Positions 1-10,700 of a DNA stretch of 64,000 nucleotides are shown one piece after another. The position numbers and the translations under genes are program-made. Source of the DNA: Paraspadella gotoi (Eukaryota > Chaetognatha); assembly GCA_051294375.1 (NCBI GenBank), contig CM119268.1, positions 20,192,531 to 20,256,530 of the forward strand, read 5' to 3'. The first letter of the stretch is position 1. The number at the start of each line of letters is the position of its first letter. Under the pieces are notes generated by a model. It did no database searches and was not told the DNA's origin. It saw only the letters and a program-made list of their open reading frames with translations.

Positions 1-232
1 TTTAGTTATTGAATAGATTATTCCGAAAAAATAATTCAATTATTTTTTACAATTAAATTGGGGTAAAACGAAACACCTGTAAGGTAAGTATTCTGTGTTA
101 CCTCTTATGCTTTTTATAAAGTGTTAGTAATTATTTACTCAGTATTATACTATTAATGTTACAGTAAAAAATCAATTTTTAGCATAAGAATATACAAAAG
201 TTTGGAATGGAATTTAACGCCTAAATATGGTT
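1..232. other. AT-rich, no feature seen
   Basis: No exon, RNA or recognisable repeat boundary; AT-rich filler upstream of the first Helentron-like element. Confidence 0.5.
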
Positions 233-1310
233 AAACAAGTTTGAGCAAACAATGTCGGATCTGCCTACGAAAATTAATTAATTAATCAATTAATTAATTT
301 ATTAATTTTAATATTTAATAATTAATTATAAATTTATATACAGCTTATCATCATCAAGTCCTTAAAATAAAGTAAATGTGACTTATATTTTTTCATTTAA
401 ACTCATTTCACACTGGCACAATTCCGTCAAAACTTTATATCTAGCTTCTTCACAAACTTTCCTTCCCGCTCACAAAATTTCATCTCAATCTATTATGGGT
501 TAAAATAAGTAAAAAGTGTCAAGTAAATATGACTCATATTTTTTTCATTTAAACTCATTTCCACTCGTACCAAAACTTTATATCAAGCTTCGTCACACAT
601 TTTCCTACCCACACACAAAATTTGAACTCAATCTATCCATCCAATTATGATTAATTAGAGTATATTTATTGGTTAAAATAAGTAAAAAGATTTTAGTAAA
701 TGCGACTTATGTTTTTTCCATTTAAACTCATATCCACTTACACGATTCCGTCGAAACTTTATATCCAGCTTCATCACACATGTTCCTACCCATACACAAA
801 ATTTCATTCCGATCCAACCAGCCAATCTCGAGTTATTGGGGCTTTTTGCTAAGGTTGGATGGATGGACGGATTGATTGACTGATTAATTAATTAATGATT
901 AATTAATTGACTAATTGATTAATTAACTGATTAATTATTTGATTTATTAATACATCCTGCATATACATTTAATATAAAAGGGAAAAAAATCATAATCAAT
1001 TAGTGAAACAGGTTTTTTGTTTTTTTCCATTTAAAACTCATTTCCACTCAGACGATTCCATCGAAACTTTATATCCAGCTCAATCACACACTTCCCTACC
1101 CACACACAAAATTTCATTCAAATCCATCCATCCAATCACGAGTAATTGGTGTTTTTTGCTAAGGTGGGACGGACAGACGGACGACGTTTTTTTGGCATAA
1201 TTTATCATAATTCGATGTTCTGACATGATATAATTTGGTGCCCGACAATATTGAGGGGGCGGACCGACAAAGTGAATTATAGAGTCGGGATAAGTAGATC
1301 CGACTAAAAA
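233..1310 (+). mobile_element. Helentron-like non-autonomous element, copy E1
   Basis: Left end AAACAAGTTTGAGCAAACAA followed by the inner inverted repeat GTCGGATCTGC; right end GCAGATCCGAC-type sequence followed by CTAAAAA (degenerate here, TAGATCCGAC). The body has TTAATTAA-rich stretches, CCACTC..GATTCC..TCGAAACTT blocks and GACGGACAGACGGAC. No coding capacity. The same family is at 3194-4312, 8499-9367 (-) and 51086-53107 (-). A 3' hairpin plus CTAA, a subterminal inverted repeat and internal tandem repeats in other copies resemble Helentron-derived HINE elements; this class is inferred. Confidence 0.65.
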
Positions 1311-1924
1311 TTAGTTTGAGTCAAAATTAAGATGAAATTAATATAAAATTAATATAATATAAACATTTTTAAAAGGAAATAAAATACAATTTAAAAAGAT
1401 AAATTCAAATGATAAATAAAAAGAATTAAAAAAAATAACATTGAAAATAAAAAATTGGGGAAAATTCAGGAAAGAGAAGAAATAAAAAACTTTGTCAAAA
1501 ATACTATAAATCAAAAAATATATATAAATTTGGTATCTATTGTCATTCAATAATTTTTTCAAAATTGAGAACAAAGTATTAAAAAGTATATAAAAACGAC
1601 TACATCAATCTGTAGCCAGGGTTGTTATAAAAAAAACCCACCCAAAAAAAACAACCAAAAAATCTGCTTTTTAGTGGGGTTTTTTGGGGTTTTTTTTAAA
1701 ATTAAAAGAAAAACATCGATTTGGGATACAGTGCTATTTTTTTTTATTAACACCATGCATTCAAACCATTTAGCTAGTTCCAGGGGCCCCCACTGGCCTC
1801 CTGGCCGCCCCCCGCCCGCTCTCCATAATTTTAGTTTTCGATTACCGACTTTCTGCCTTGAAAATTACTTTTTTCTGATGGATGGTATTCCTCAGTAACT
1901 TTTTGTAAAGTCTTTCTGTTATGG
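1311..1924. other. AT-rich stretch with a hAT-like terminal fragment
   Basis: Mostly A/T with no coding signal. At 1617-1650 a CAGGGTTG..AAAACCCACCC end resembles the CCAACCCTG ends at 45205-45272 and 56755-56815, suggesting a decayed element. A short G/C-rich patch lies at 1777-1826. Confidence 0.4.
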
Positions 1925-2641
1925 TAGGACTAAGCTCTGACGAAAAAAGTCAGAGGTTTTTTAATATATCTTTTGCACCGGTCTCTCCAATGTAGAATGA
2001 TGGCAATATTGCTATTTTTAAGTTTCAAAAAATCCGACCATAAATATAGAAAATATTAACCAAATCTTCGGAAAATCCACCTTCTTTGGAAGATTTTCGC
2101 CATAATAAGATTTTCCGAATCTGACTCCCGGTTGAAAACTCTTAGAATTCCGATCGTTAGCTCTCTTTTACTTTTACTTTAAATAAAATTTCAGCAAAAT
2201 GGACTAATTCACTTTAACATGATCATATCATATTAAAATAACCAAATGAAATGTAAAGAAAAATTTTGAGAGCCCTTCAGACATATTGCTATCGGATTCC
2301 TGAATTCAAAGTTATTGTAAAATGACATATACCTTAAATGCGTTGACATTGTATTGAAGTTGAGAAATCCCTTTATTTTATATATAAAAATTGCGTCAAA
2401 AATATTTTCCGAGCGGACCAGTCCATTTGAATCGAATGGTTCGATGTCAAAATGATGGTTATTTGTCAAGAGAAAAAAAATGCGACCCTTCAGATGCAAC
2501 AGGATCGGAATCGAGTTGTTTTTACATCTATTTTTTACCTGAATTTTTCCCAGGGGCGTGACATTATTTGGTAGTAGCATTTTAACGAAAATCTCCATTG
2601 AAAAAGTCTTCCTCGATTTCTAAGAACGACGTAGACTCCTA
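1925..2641 (+). mobile_element. TAGGACT-ended repeat, copy C1
   Basis: A 717-bp repeat starting TAGGACTAAGCTCTGACGA and ending AACGACGTAGACTCCTA, so the ends form a short imperfect inverted repeat (TAGGAST). GTTATGG flanks it on both sides (1918-1924, 2642-2648), a likely target-site duplication. Related copies: 9732-10341 (-), 10346-10985 (-), 18403-19124 (+). The 121-codon minus ORF inside is not conserved among copies. Confidence 0.7.
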
Positions 2642-2789
2642 GTTATGGCCATTGTCTTCGTCTTTGTCTAGGATAAGATTTTTGTCTTTTTCCAACAATT
2701 CCGTTGAAGAGCATAATCTTTTGGCACGACAAAGCTCACCCTTGAGTGTCGATATGTGGACATTTAGATGGTGACAGGATTGCGGTTTC

Positions 2790-3140
2790 AGTCACCTTTG
2801 TCGCTGTTGGTTTTCGGTAGACAGATTTTTCATTTTTTTTTTTTTCATATTTTTTTGGACTAACTCGTCCAAAAATGGAAGTTTTCCATCTTCCTCCATT
2901 TCTCTTGTGAAGCGAATGCGGGGGTGGACGGAGTTGAGTGCAGCATTGAAAGCATCAAAAGGGTCTGTATAATTAGACTCGCTTCTTAGGCCCCTCCGAT
3001 GTGGCCTTTTGTCCTCCATGACACAGTAAGTATCATCCACGTAGATCGTTAGTAGGCTCAGAAGTCTTTTTTCTTCTTCCATAATTTGGAGCGCCAATCT
3101 GACAGTGTGGTCCATCCTAATTTGGCTTATTGTTACCATC
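2790..3140 (-). pseudogene. Penelope-like reverse transcriptase fragment
   Basis: The minus-strand ORF reads LLTIYVDDTYCVMED, then FNAALNSVHPRIRFTREME and EDGKLPFLDELVQ. YVDD is the catalytic motif of reverse transcriptases, and the -NS-HP-I-FT-E-E-GKLPFLD block is typical of Penelope-like elements. Only about 110 residues remain; upstream RT motifs are frameshifted and no GIY-YIG endonuclease is visible, so it is dead. A relative may have mobilised the hammerhead-bearing repeats elsewhere in the window. Confidence 0.82.
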
Positions 3141-3193
3141 AGGGATAAGCCTATGGGCAGGAATTTTCAGCTGTAAAGTGTCGGTTGTCATAG

Positions 3194-4312
3194 AAACAAG
3201 TTTGAGCAAACAATGTCGGATCTGCCCACGATCATTATCGGTAATCAATTAATTAATAATCAATTAATTCAAGTTAGTTAATTAGGCAATTAATTAATTA
3301 ATTAATTTTAAGTTTTTTCGTCACTAACCACGACAAAAGCAATGACGACGATGAGAATAATGCCAATAACGATTGACTTGATTGATTGAATAATTAATAG
3401 ATAAATAAATTGATTGAATGATTAATTGATTGATTAATTAACTGATTAATTATTTTATTAAATAATACATTTGCATTTACATTTAATATAGAAAGAAAAA
3501 GAAGCATAATCAATTAGTGAAACAGGTTTTTTGTTTTTTCCATTTAAACTCATTTCCACTCAAACGATTCCATCGAAACTTAATTTCCAGCTTAATCACA
3601 CACTTTTAAACCCACATACAAAATTTCATATCAATCCATCCATCCAATCACATAATTTGGTCGACAGGCATAATTTGGTCGACAGGCATAATTTGGTCGA
3701 CAGGCATAATTTGGTCGACAGGCATAATTTGGTCGACAGGCATAATTTGGTCGACTTGCAGTATTTGATCAACTGGCATATTTTTGTCAATTGGCATAAT
3801 TTGGTCAATCAATCAATCAATCAGAGAGAGATAGAGAGAGAGAGAAACTTTAAAAATTTAAATAAATGTGCCTTTTGGTTTTCTAATTTGAACTCTTTTC
3901 CACTCCTACGATTCCATCAAAAAATTTATATCCAGCTTTATCACATACTTTCCTACCCACACACACCATTTCAATTTATCTATCCAATTTTTAATAAACA
4001 TAATAATTATGAGTAAATTTAAGTAAAAATACTTTAAGTAAATATGACTTTTGTTTTTTCTATTTTAACTCATTTCCACTCACACGATTCCATCGAAACT
4101 TCATATCCATCTCAATCACACAATTTTATACCAATCCATCTATCCAATCACGAGTAATTGGAGTTTTTTGCTAAGGGGGACGGACATCTATCATAATTTG
4201 AGGTTCTGATATGATAATAATGATTTACCGACAATATTTTGGGGTGGGACCGACGGACCGACAAAGTGAATTATAGAGTCGGAATCTGCTGATAAGCAGA
4301 TCCAACTAAAAA
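3194..4312 (+). mobile_element. Helentron-like element, copy E2
   Basis: Same ends as E1 (AAACAAGTTTGAGCAAAC / GCAGATCCAACTAAAAA). The right end holds a hairpin (TCTGCTGATAAGCAGA) just before CTAA. Contains an 18-bp tandem array at 3651-3812. No coding sequence; the two ORFs over the array are by-products of an 18-bp period. Confidence 0.65.
3651..3812. repeat. 18-bp tandem array inside E2
   Basis: Six near-perfect units of CATAATTTGGTCGACAGG (3651-3758) followed by about three diverged units. Head-to-tail without unique spacers, so it is a minisatellite. Confidence 0.95.
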
Positions 4313-5691
4313 TTATTAAATTTTTGACATAATATTCCCCACCAACAAAAGAGCATCTGCTCAGCAAACGCGACATCTCTCGAGAGAAAAACGAAAGAGG
4401 ATTTCTTCCCCTCCCCTTCTCTTCCCCCTCCCCTCCACAACCTCAGCCCGCAGAATCAAGACAGAATCACTTCTTCTGTTCGCGCTTTTGCGCTCAGTCT
4501 CCCGGCTTGGAGTCTTCGCGTTCTCTGGTGGCCTCTTTGGCGGCAGATCGGCCTTCACGCTCCGAGGGGGTGTCTGGGTCACACCTGCCTCGTCGAGCTC
4601 GATCTGCGTGAGTCGATGATGATGCCTCCGCTTCCTGATCAGAGGAGGGTTCCTCCTCTGAAGAGTCAGTTGAGGGGTTTGACAACTTCTTGTCTCATCC
4701 TGCTTCTGTGCAGCCTTCGGAGTGGATGCTGCAGCTTCTTTGTTGGCGGAATTTCATCCTGCTCAGGAGAGTTGCCTTGCCGCTCAGTTTGACGCTGTTC
4801 CGAAGGATTCCAAGACGACGCGCCCTTTCAAGACTTTGGAGCGCATCATGAGAGACGTCGGAGCGTCTGCTCATGCTGTCTTTCCTGTCGCTGACGGTCT
4901 CCGCCTCATGGTTGAGGCTCTTTGCTCAGAGGGGCCTGGTGCAGTGGATGCAGGCCACCTTGACGATCTTGCCAAGCCCCTTGGAGATGCTTCGTCGGGT
5001 TTGGCGACAATTTTTGGCACGGCCCTCTCCGAGACTCGGCGCATGGTAGTCAACGCTGCCCCTTTGGATCTCAAGACATCTTTGTCCAGTTCTCTGCCCT
5101 CCACGGCGTTCCTTCTCGGAGACCATTCCGCAGACGTCACTTAAGCGTTCCATTCTTTCCATTGCTTTTCCGCTCCAGGGAACCGTACAATTGCGCCTGT
5201 TCTGCTAGCCACAAGCGTGGGTGTGGCAGTCCGTGTAGTCCCGCTCGCCGTCCCTACAGGCCTCGCAAGTCTTCGCCACCTCCCAAGCATAGGGGTGGGG
5301 CTCCAGGGATGCCAAAGGATGCAGACCAATCGCCCGACAGCTCTTTCGGCTGTCACCTCATCCGGCCCTCAGTTTTCCAGACCCGGTTTTCGTCCATGAA
5401 CTGGTTTTTGCGGCTTCTCATCCCCCCCTTCTACAAAGTCCGGTCAAGTGGGCGTGGCGCTTTACCGGAAGTCTTCGCGGGATTCCCCCCTCTTGGTTTG
5501 CTAGTTACGAGTGATTGTCTCGTGGCTGTACGTTGAGGTAGTGGAGGGGAGGGGGAAGAAAAGGGTAGGGGAAGAGGAGGAGATCCTCTTTCATTTTTCT
5601 CTTGGGAGATGTTGCGTTTGCTGAGCAGATGCTCCTTTGTTGGTGGGGAAGAACCATGAAGAATGCCGGTTCCATTTGGAACCATAAATTT
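4313..5691 (+). mobile_element. Small DIRS-like element with gag-like remnant
   Basis: Terminal inverted repeats of about 110 bp (4328-4441 and 5537-5652; outer core TTCCCCACCAACAA / TTGTTGGTGGGGAA) bracket a gag-like ORF. The same termini bound the 2.5-kb elements at 29368-31894 and 34490-37024. This copy lacks the internal complementary region and about 1.2 kb of interior, so it is a deletion derivative. Confidence 0.72.
4722..5144 (+). CDS. Gag-like ORF of DIRS-like element
   Basis: A 140-codon ORF with [54 protein letters not shown] and [13 protein letters not shown]. It is homologous in frame to the protein in the 30.6-31.6 and 35.7-36.7 kb copies, which carry a 10-base deletion near AQFD that this copy does not have. 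A gag-like capsid role is inferred from its position, the downstream basic stretch and the absence of enzyme motifs. No reverse transcriptase or tyrosine recombinase is present. Confidence 0.55.
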   Translation: MDAAASLLAEFHPAQESCLAAQFDAVPKDSKTTRPFKTLERIMRDVGASAHAVFPVADGLRLMVEALCSEGPGAVDAGHLDDLAKPLGDASSGLATIFGTALSETRRMVVNAAPLDLKTSLSSSLPSTAFLLGDHSADVT

Positions 5692-6010
5692 TGATATTCA
5701 ACCCCTGACAAGAGATACAGGTTCCTGGGGCTAAAATTTATAAGTTTTCAATAATTAAGCATTGTTTGAAGATGCATGGTTCATCGTTTTACTTCCAATT
5801 TTCCAAAATTATTCCAAATCTGGCTTGAACATGAAGTTGAAAATTAAGGTAAACCAATATTTTTGTGGTAATAAATACATTTTTGTGGAAGAGTAAACAT
5901 TTGTGCAACTGCTCAAAACTAGGCAATATCTCGGCTCGGGTAAAATATTGAAATTCGCCTCGATTGTTCTATTTCAATGAATTTGTTCCAGTAGTTTTCT
6001 CTGAACGAGT
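5692..6010 (-). repeat. Fragment of mariner-like MITE (family D)
   Basis: The TTGATATTCAACCCCTGACAA block, TGTGGAAGAGTAAAC and ATATCTCGGCTCGGG match internal segments of the element at 12758-14595. Both termini are missing. Confidence 0.65.
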
Positions 6011-7635
6011 TCTGGTTACAATATAATATAGCCTCTGCTTACGATCCTCGCATTCGGAGAAAAAACTACTTTTTCCAGTATTGTTCAGTTACTATTAACA
6101 AAATTAATTTAATTTGCACCATAATATAAATTAGGCCAAAATACGGATTGGTTAAAACCATTTCCAGCTATTTATAATCATATAAGAGTAACATTTTTGC
6201 AACTTTTAGGAAAAAAAATCATGTCCATTTTTGTCCATTTCAATGCCAAGGAAAGTTGAGAAAATTTTTTTATTTTGGAATTCCTTTCTTCCTTATCTTC
6301 TTCACCCTTGAGTAAAATTTTTTTCTTATATCATTCATAGTTCACTTATGAATTAATTTTAAAGTTGACAAGTCAAAAAGTCGCAGTTTTAGTTTTTATT
6401 ATAATTTATTAAACAAAAATAGTTTAAATTTGCTTAAACTAACAGAAAATATAGTCCACAGAATAAGCTTTTAACACCTACAAAATTATCCAAAAAACTC
6501 TTTTCGTTTAGCCACAAATAATTTTTAAAGACAACTTTTAATTTGTGACTTTTTGTGACTTGCATTTATTTATGATAAAGAAAATACTTTCAACTCATTT
6601 ATTAGTTTTAAAAGATTAAGTACTTACTGACGTTGATAAAACAAAAAAAACCGCATACTTTTAACCCAATGGAAAGCGTCAGGACTTGTTTTTTCTGAGA
6701 ATCGACAGATTTTGCGGAAAAGTTTTCCACAAAATCTGTCGATTTACTAAATTTGCTAGGCAACCAAAATTGAAATAAAAACCTCCATTACCGTTAATAT
6801 TCTTTCTTATAATGCATATTAAAGATTTTCTTTGATATGGCTCAATGTAAACGTGAGAGGGAAGACGAAAGAAAAAACAAGAAAAGGAGATGGGAAGAAA
6901 ATGAAATAGGGGGCCAAAGGCAAAAAAAAATATGCAAATGGGGGGGAAAAAATAGTGAGACAAATAAAAGGTAGGAAATGAGGGGAAAATTGGAATGAAA
7001 AAGAGGGGAAAAGAAAGAGAAAGAGAGAAGGATAGAAAAAAGGTGAGGAAAGTGCATGAGTGGCAGAAAAAGGTAGGGGCCGAAAAATGGTAAGTGACAG
7101 ATTGAGAAGTAAGGGAGGAAAGAGGAAGAGGAAAATATAAAGAAAGAGAAGAAAAGAAGTGAAGAAAAAGAATCAGGGAAAGCATATGAAGAAAAAAAAA
7201 TTGTATCAGATAATGTGGCGTCTTACCTAAAAACTTATGTAAGTAAAAGACGTGAAGATTCTTATGAGGAATTCGATCTTTAAAAATTATCTATACCATA
7301 AAAATTCGAACATACTTATATCTAAAATTATGCAGTTAATGAGATTAGATAACCATTGAAGAAATCATGTCTTACCGTGTTTTTCACTCATAGAAATTTA
7401 CCTGGGAAGTTCTAAGTGATAAGAAGGAGATAACTTGAGACTACCGTTTTTTTAAATGAAGTAAGCTTCATACTAACTAATGAGATCAAGAAAGATGGTA
7501 ATTATTGAAGTTCAGATTTCGTTGTCTAAAAGACATCAATCGTACGTGGAGCCTATAATATGACGCCTTCTGTTATACTTTTTTGATAGGGAACTCAAGT
7601 TTTCTTAACTCTAGCGTATTTTCTAAATCTTCCAG
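6011..7635. other. AT-rich interval with palindrome and purine-rich tract
   Basis: No UBR5 exon seen. A 45-bp near-perfect palindrome at 6700-6744 (arms of 22-23 bases, no loop) and a G/A-rich tract at 6840-7190. The 168-codon minus ORF over the tract is Phe/Ser/Leu-rich low complexity and not credible. Confidence 0.6.
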
Positions 7636-7742
7636 CAACAGCAACGATCGGCTCTCTCTCGGCGAAACGGCACAAGGGACCGGAAGTTCGTCTTCGTTGT
7701 CGACGACGGAAAAGTCCGGATCGAAGAGTCAGCCGCCTCAAG
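7636..7742 (+). CDS. UBR5: UBR5 exon 1 (first exon in window)
   Basis: Encodes a Ser/Gly/Lys-rich linker ([15 protein letters not shown]) like the poorly conserved stretch before the KTEM-PPPSPAS motif of UBR5. The acceptor is ...ATCTTCCAG and the donor CAAG/GTGTCC; it leaves in phase 1, matching exon 2. An alternative acceptor at 7588-7589 would add about 15 residues in frame. It is not the first exon of the gene: the UBA and first RCC1-like parts must lie upstream. Confidence 0.75.
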
Positions 7743-10700
7743 GTGTCCACCTTTCGTTTTCTAACCACTTCTCCACATTAATCTCGCGTTTCTCGTTGTT
7801 GGGAATGTTGATTGTTGTGTTTGTAGATTGCAGAGATTTCAACAAGAACTAACTTATCAACACTTGTCTCATTCAGCCAAAGACGACAAGACGGAGATGC
7901 CTCCACCTCCGTCACCGGCGTCTTCAACCTGCAGCGAGGCCTCGATGTCGTCGACCATCTCCCTCAAACGCAAACGCGCTTCGTCCGTCACTCGCCAGAC
8001 CTCGTCCGGAGGCGGCGGAGGAGGAGGAGGAGGCGGCGGCGGCGGAGGAATGGGCGGTGGAGGCGGCGCTGGCCCACTGGGGTCCCTCTTGGGTCTCGGG
8101 GGCGAAGGACCCGGCCTTCCGCCCGTGGAGTCGTGGGCGTTAAAGGACGTTGTTTTCTTGGAGGACGTAAAGAACGTGCCTATTGGGAAAGTTATAAAGG
8201 TTTGCACTGGTTGTGGCGGCAAAAAATGAAGGATAGGAAAAGGGATTAGGAACGTTAGTAAACTAATAGATTAATCAACTTGATTAAAAGGTGGACGGCG
8301 CCTACGCCGCGGTCCGCTTCACGACCCTCAACGTCGGCACATCCTCCAAAGATTCCGCCAAAGACTCGACGGCTTCGTTGGGTGACGATCCAATGGCATT
8401 GTTGGCCGATTGCCGTCTGCTGAGGAAGGACGACCTCATGGTGGTGAGGTCATCATCGGGTAAGTTACTCCACTCAACACCGGGTCATTTGAACCATAAT
8501 TTTTAGTCGGATCTGCTTTCAGCAGATCCCGACTCTATAATTCACTTTGTCGGTCCGTCGGTCCGCCCCCTCAATATTGTCGGGCACTCATTCAGAACAT
8601 CGAATTATGATAAATTATGCATTATTTTTTCCTTTCTGTTTCGTTGTGATTTGATTTAGAACAAAGTTTGAAGAGAGATTTAAAATAAATAAGAAATAAA
8701 AATCGATCTCCTTCCGTCTGTTCGTCCGTCCGTCCCACCTTAGCAAAAAACACCAATTACTCGTGATTGGATGGATGAATTGGAATGAAATTTTGTGTAT
8801 GGGTAGGGAAGTGTGTGATTGAGCTGTATAGTGTATATGAAGTTTTGATAGAATCGTCCGGGTGGAAATGAGTTTAAATAGAAAAAACAAAAAAATATAT
8901 TTCACTATTTGAACACCGATTACTCATGAGTGGATGGGGCGATTGACTTGAAATTTTGTATTTGGGTAAAAAGGTGTGTAACTGGAAATCAAGTTTCGAT
9001 GGAATCTTTTGAGTGGAAATGAGTTTAAATGGAAAAAAACAAAAAACCTGTTTTACTAATTGATTATGCTTCTTTTTTCTTTTATATTAAATGTAAATGC
9101 AGGATGTATTAATAAATCAAATAATTAATCAATTAATTAATCAATAATTAATTAATCAGTCAATCAATCAAGTCAATTGTTATCGACATTATTCTCATCG
9201 TCGTCATTGCTTTTATCGTGGTTAGTGACGAAAAGACCTAAAAACAAACATTTGGGATCAAATTAATTAATTGCCTAGTTAATTAACTTGAATTATTTAA
9301 TTATTAATGAATTAATTACCGATAATGATCGTGGGCAGATCCGACATTGTTTGCTCAATCTTGTTTAATCTTTCTCGACTTTTCCTTGAACCAGGTCCGC
9401 CACGCATCCCCGATTGCTTCCAAAAGTCACCCAAGCGCATCACCCCTCCGAGCCCCACCCACCAGATCCTCGCCGTCACCTGCGATTCCTCCTTGGTCCA
9501 CATCGTCGCCAAGAACACGGCGGCGCCCTCGGCCGGCGTGGGCGTCACGCCCGGCGGCTTTCAGAGTCACCACGCGGCATCGGGACTTTATTACATACAG
9601 TACAGCCTCTCGTCGGGGAAGGTGGAGCAAGAAAGCGCCATCCCGTCCAATCCGAGGTTGTAGGAGGGGGAATTTTGAGGTACCATGATGGGATAAAAAA
9701 TTGTCGCCGTTACTTTTCGGCTTTTAAAAAATAGGAGCTGACGTCGTTCTACCTGGGAAAAATTCCGGTAAAAAATCGATGTAAAAACACTTGAATCCGA
9801 TCCTGTTGTATTTGAAGGGCTCGCATTTTTTTTCTCTTATCAAATCATCAACATCTTGATATCAAACAAGCCAGAACAAATAGACTGCTTCTGGACGAAA
9901 AAATTTTTCAACTCTGATTTTATACAGAAATGAAAGGGATTTTTTTTCCTTGAAAACGATATAAACGTGACTGAGGTATGTTCCTGTTCAACAAATGACA
10001 TCCAATTTTGGAATCCTTTGGCAAAGTGTCTGATATGATACGATCATGGGAAAGTGAATTAGTCCATTTTGGTGAAATTTTTATTTAAAGTAAAAGTAAA
10101 AGAGGAGCTAACGATCGGAATTTTAAGAGTTTTCAACCGGGAGTCAGATTCAGGGAAAAATCTTCTATGGCGAAAATCTGCCAAAGGGGTGGATTTTCCG
10201 AAGATTTTGGTTAATATTTTCTATATTTATGGTCTGATTTTTTTAAAACTTAATATTAACAATATTGCCATCATTCTACCTTGGCCGGTATAAGAATATA
10301 TTAAAAAAACCTCTGGCTTTGTTCGTCAGAGCTTAGTCCTAATATAAACGCTCCTGAGAAAAATTCCAGTAAAAAATAAATGTAGAAACACTAGATTCCG
10401 ATCCTATTGCATCTGAAGGGCTCGCATTTTTTTCCTTTTGTCAAATAACCATCATTTTGACATCAAACTATTAGATTCAAAGACTGGTCCGCTCGGGAAA
10501 ATATTTTCGACGCAATTTTTATATATAAAATAAAAGGATTTCTCAACTTCAATACAATGTCAATGCATTTAACATATGTTGTGATTTTACAATAAACTTC
10601 GAATTCAGGACTTCAATAGCCATATGTCTGAAGGGCTCTCAAAATTTTTCTTTACATTTTATTTGGTTATTTTAATATGATACGATCATGGTAAAATGAA

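Noticed and set aside
2233-2598. 121-codon minus ORF as a gene
   Set aside because: It lies inside repeat C1 and is not open in the other copies.
3651-3812. Regular 18-bp repeats as a CRISPR array
   Set aside because: Units are head-to-tail with no unique spacers, in an animal genome inside a mobile element; a minisatellite.
6679-7185. 168-codon minus ORF as a membrane protein
   Set aside because: It is the complement of a purine tract, giving a Phe/Ser/Leu-only product with no conserved motif.
7869-8222. Minus-strand Pro-rich ORF opposite exon 2
   Set aside because: It mirrors the GGN glycine run of the real UBR5 exon; splice sites and conservation favour the + strand.
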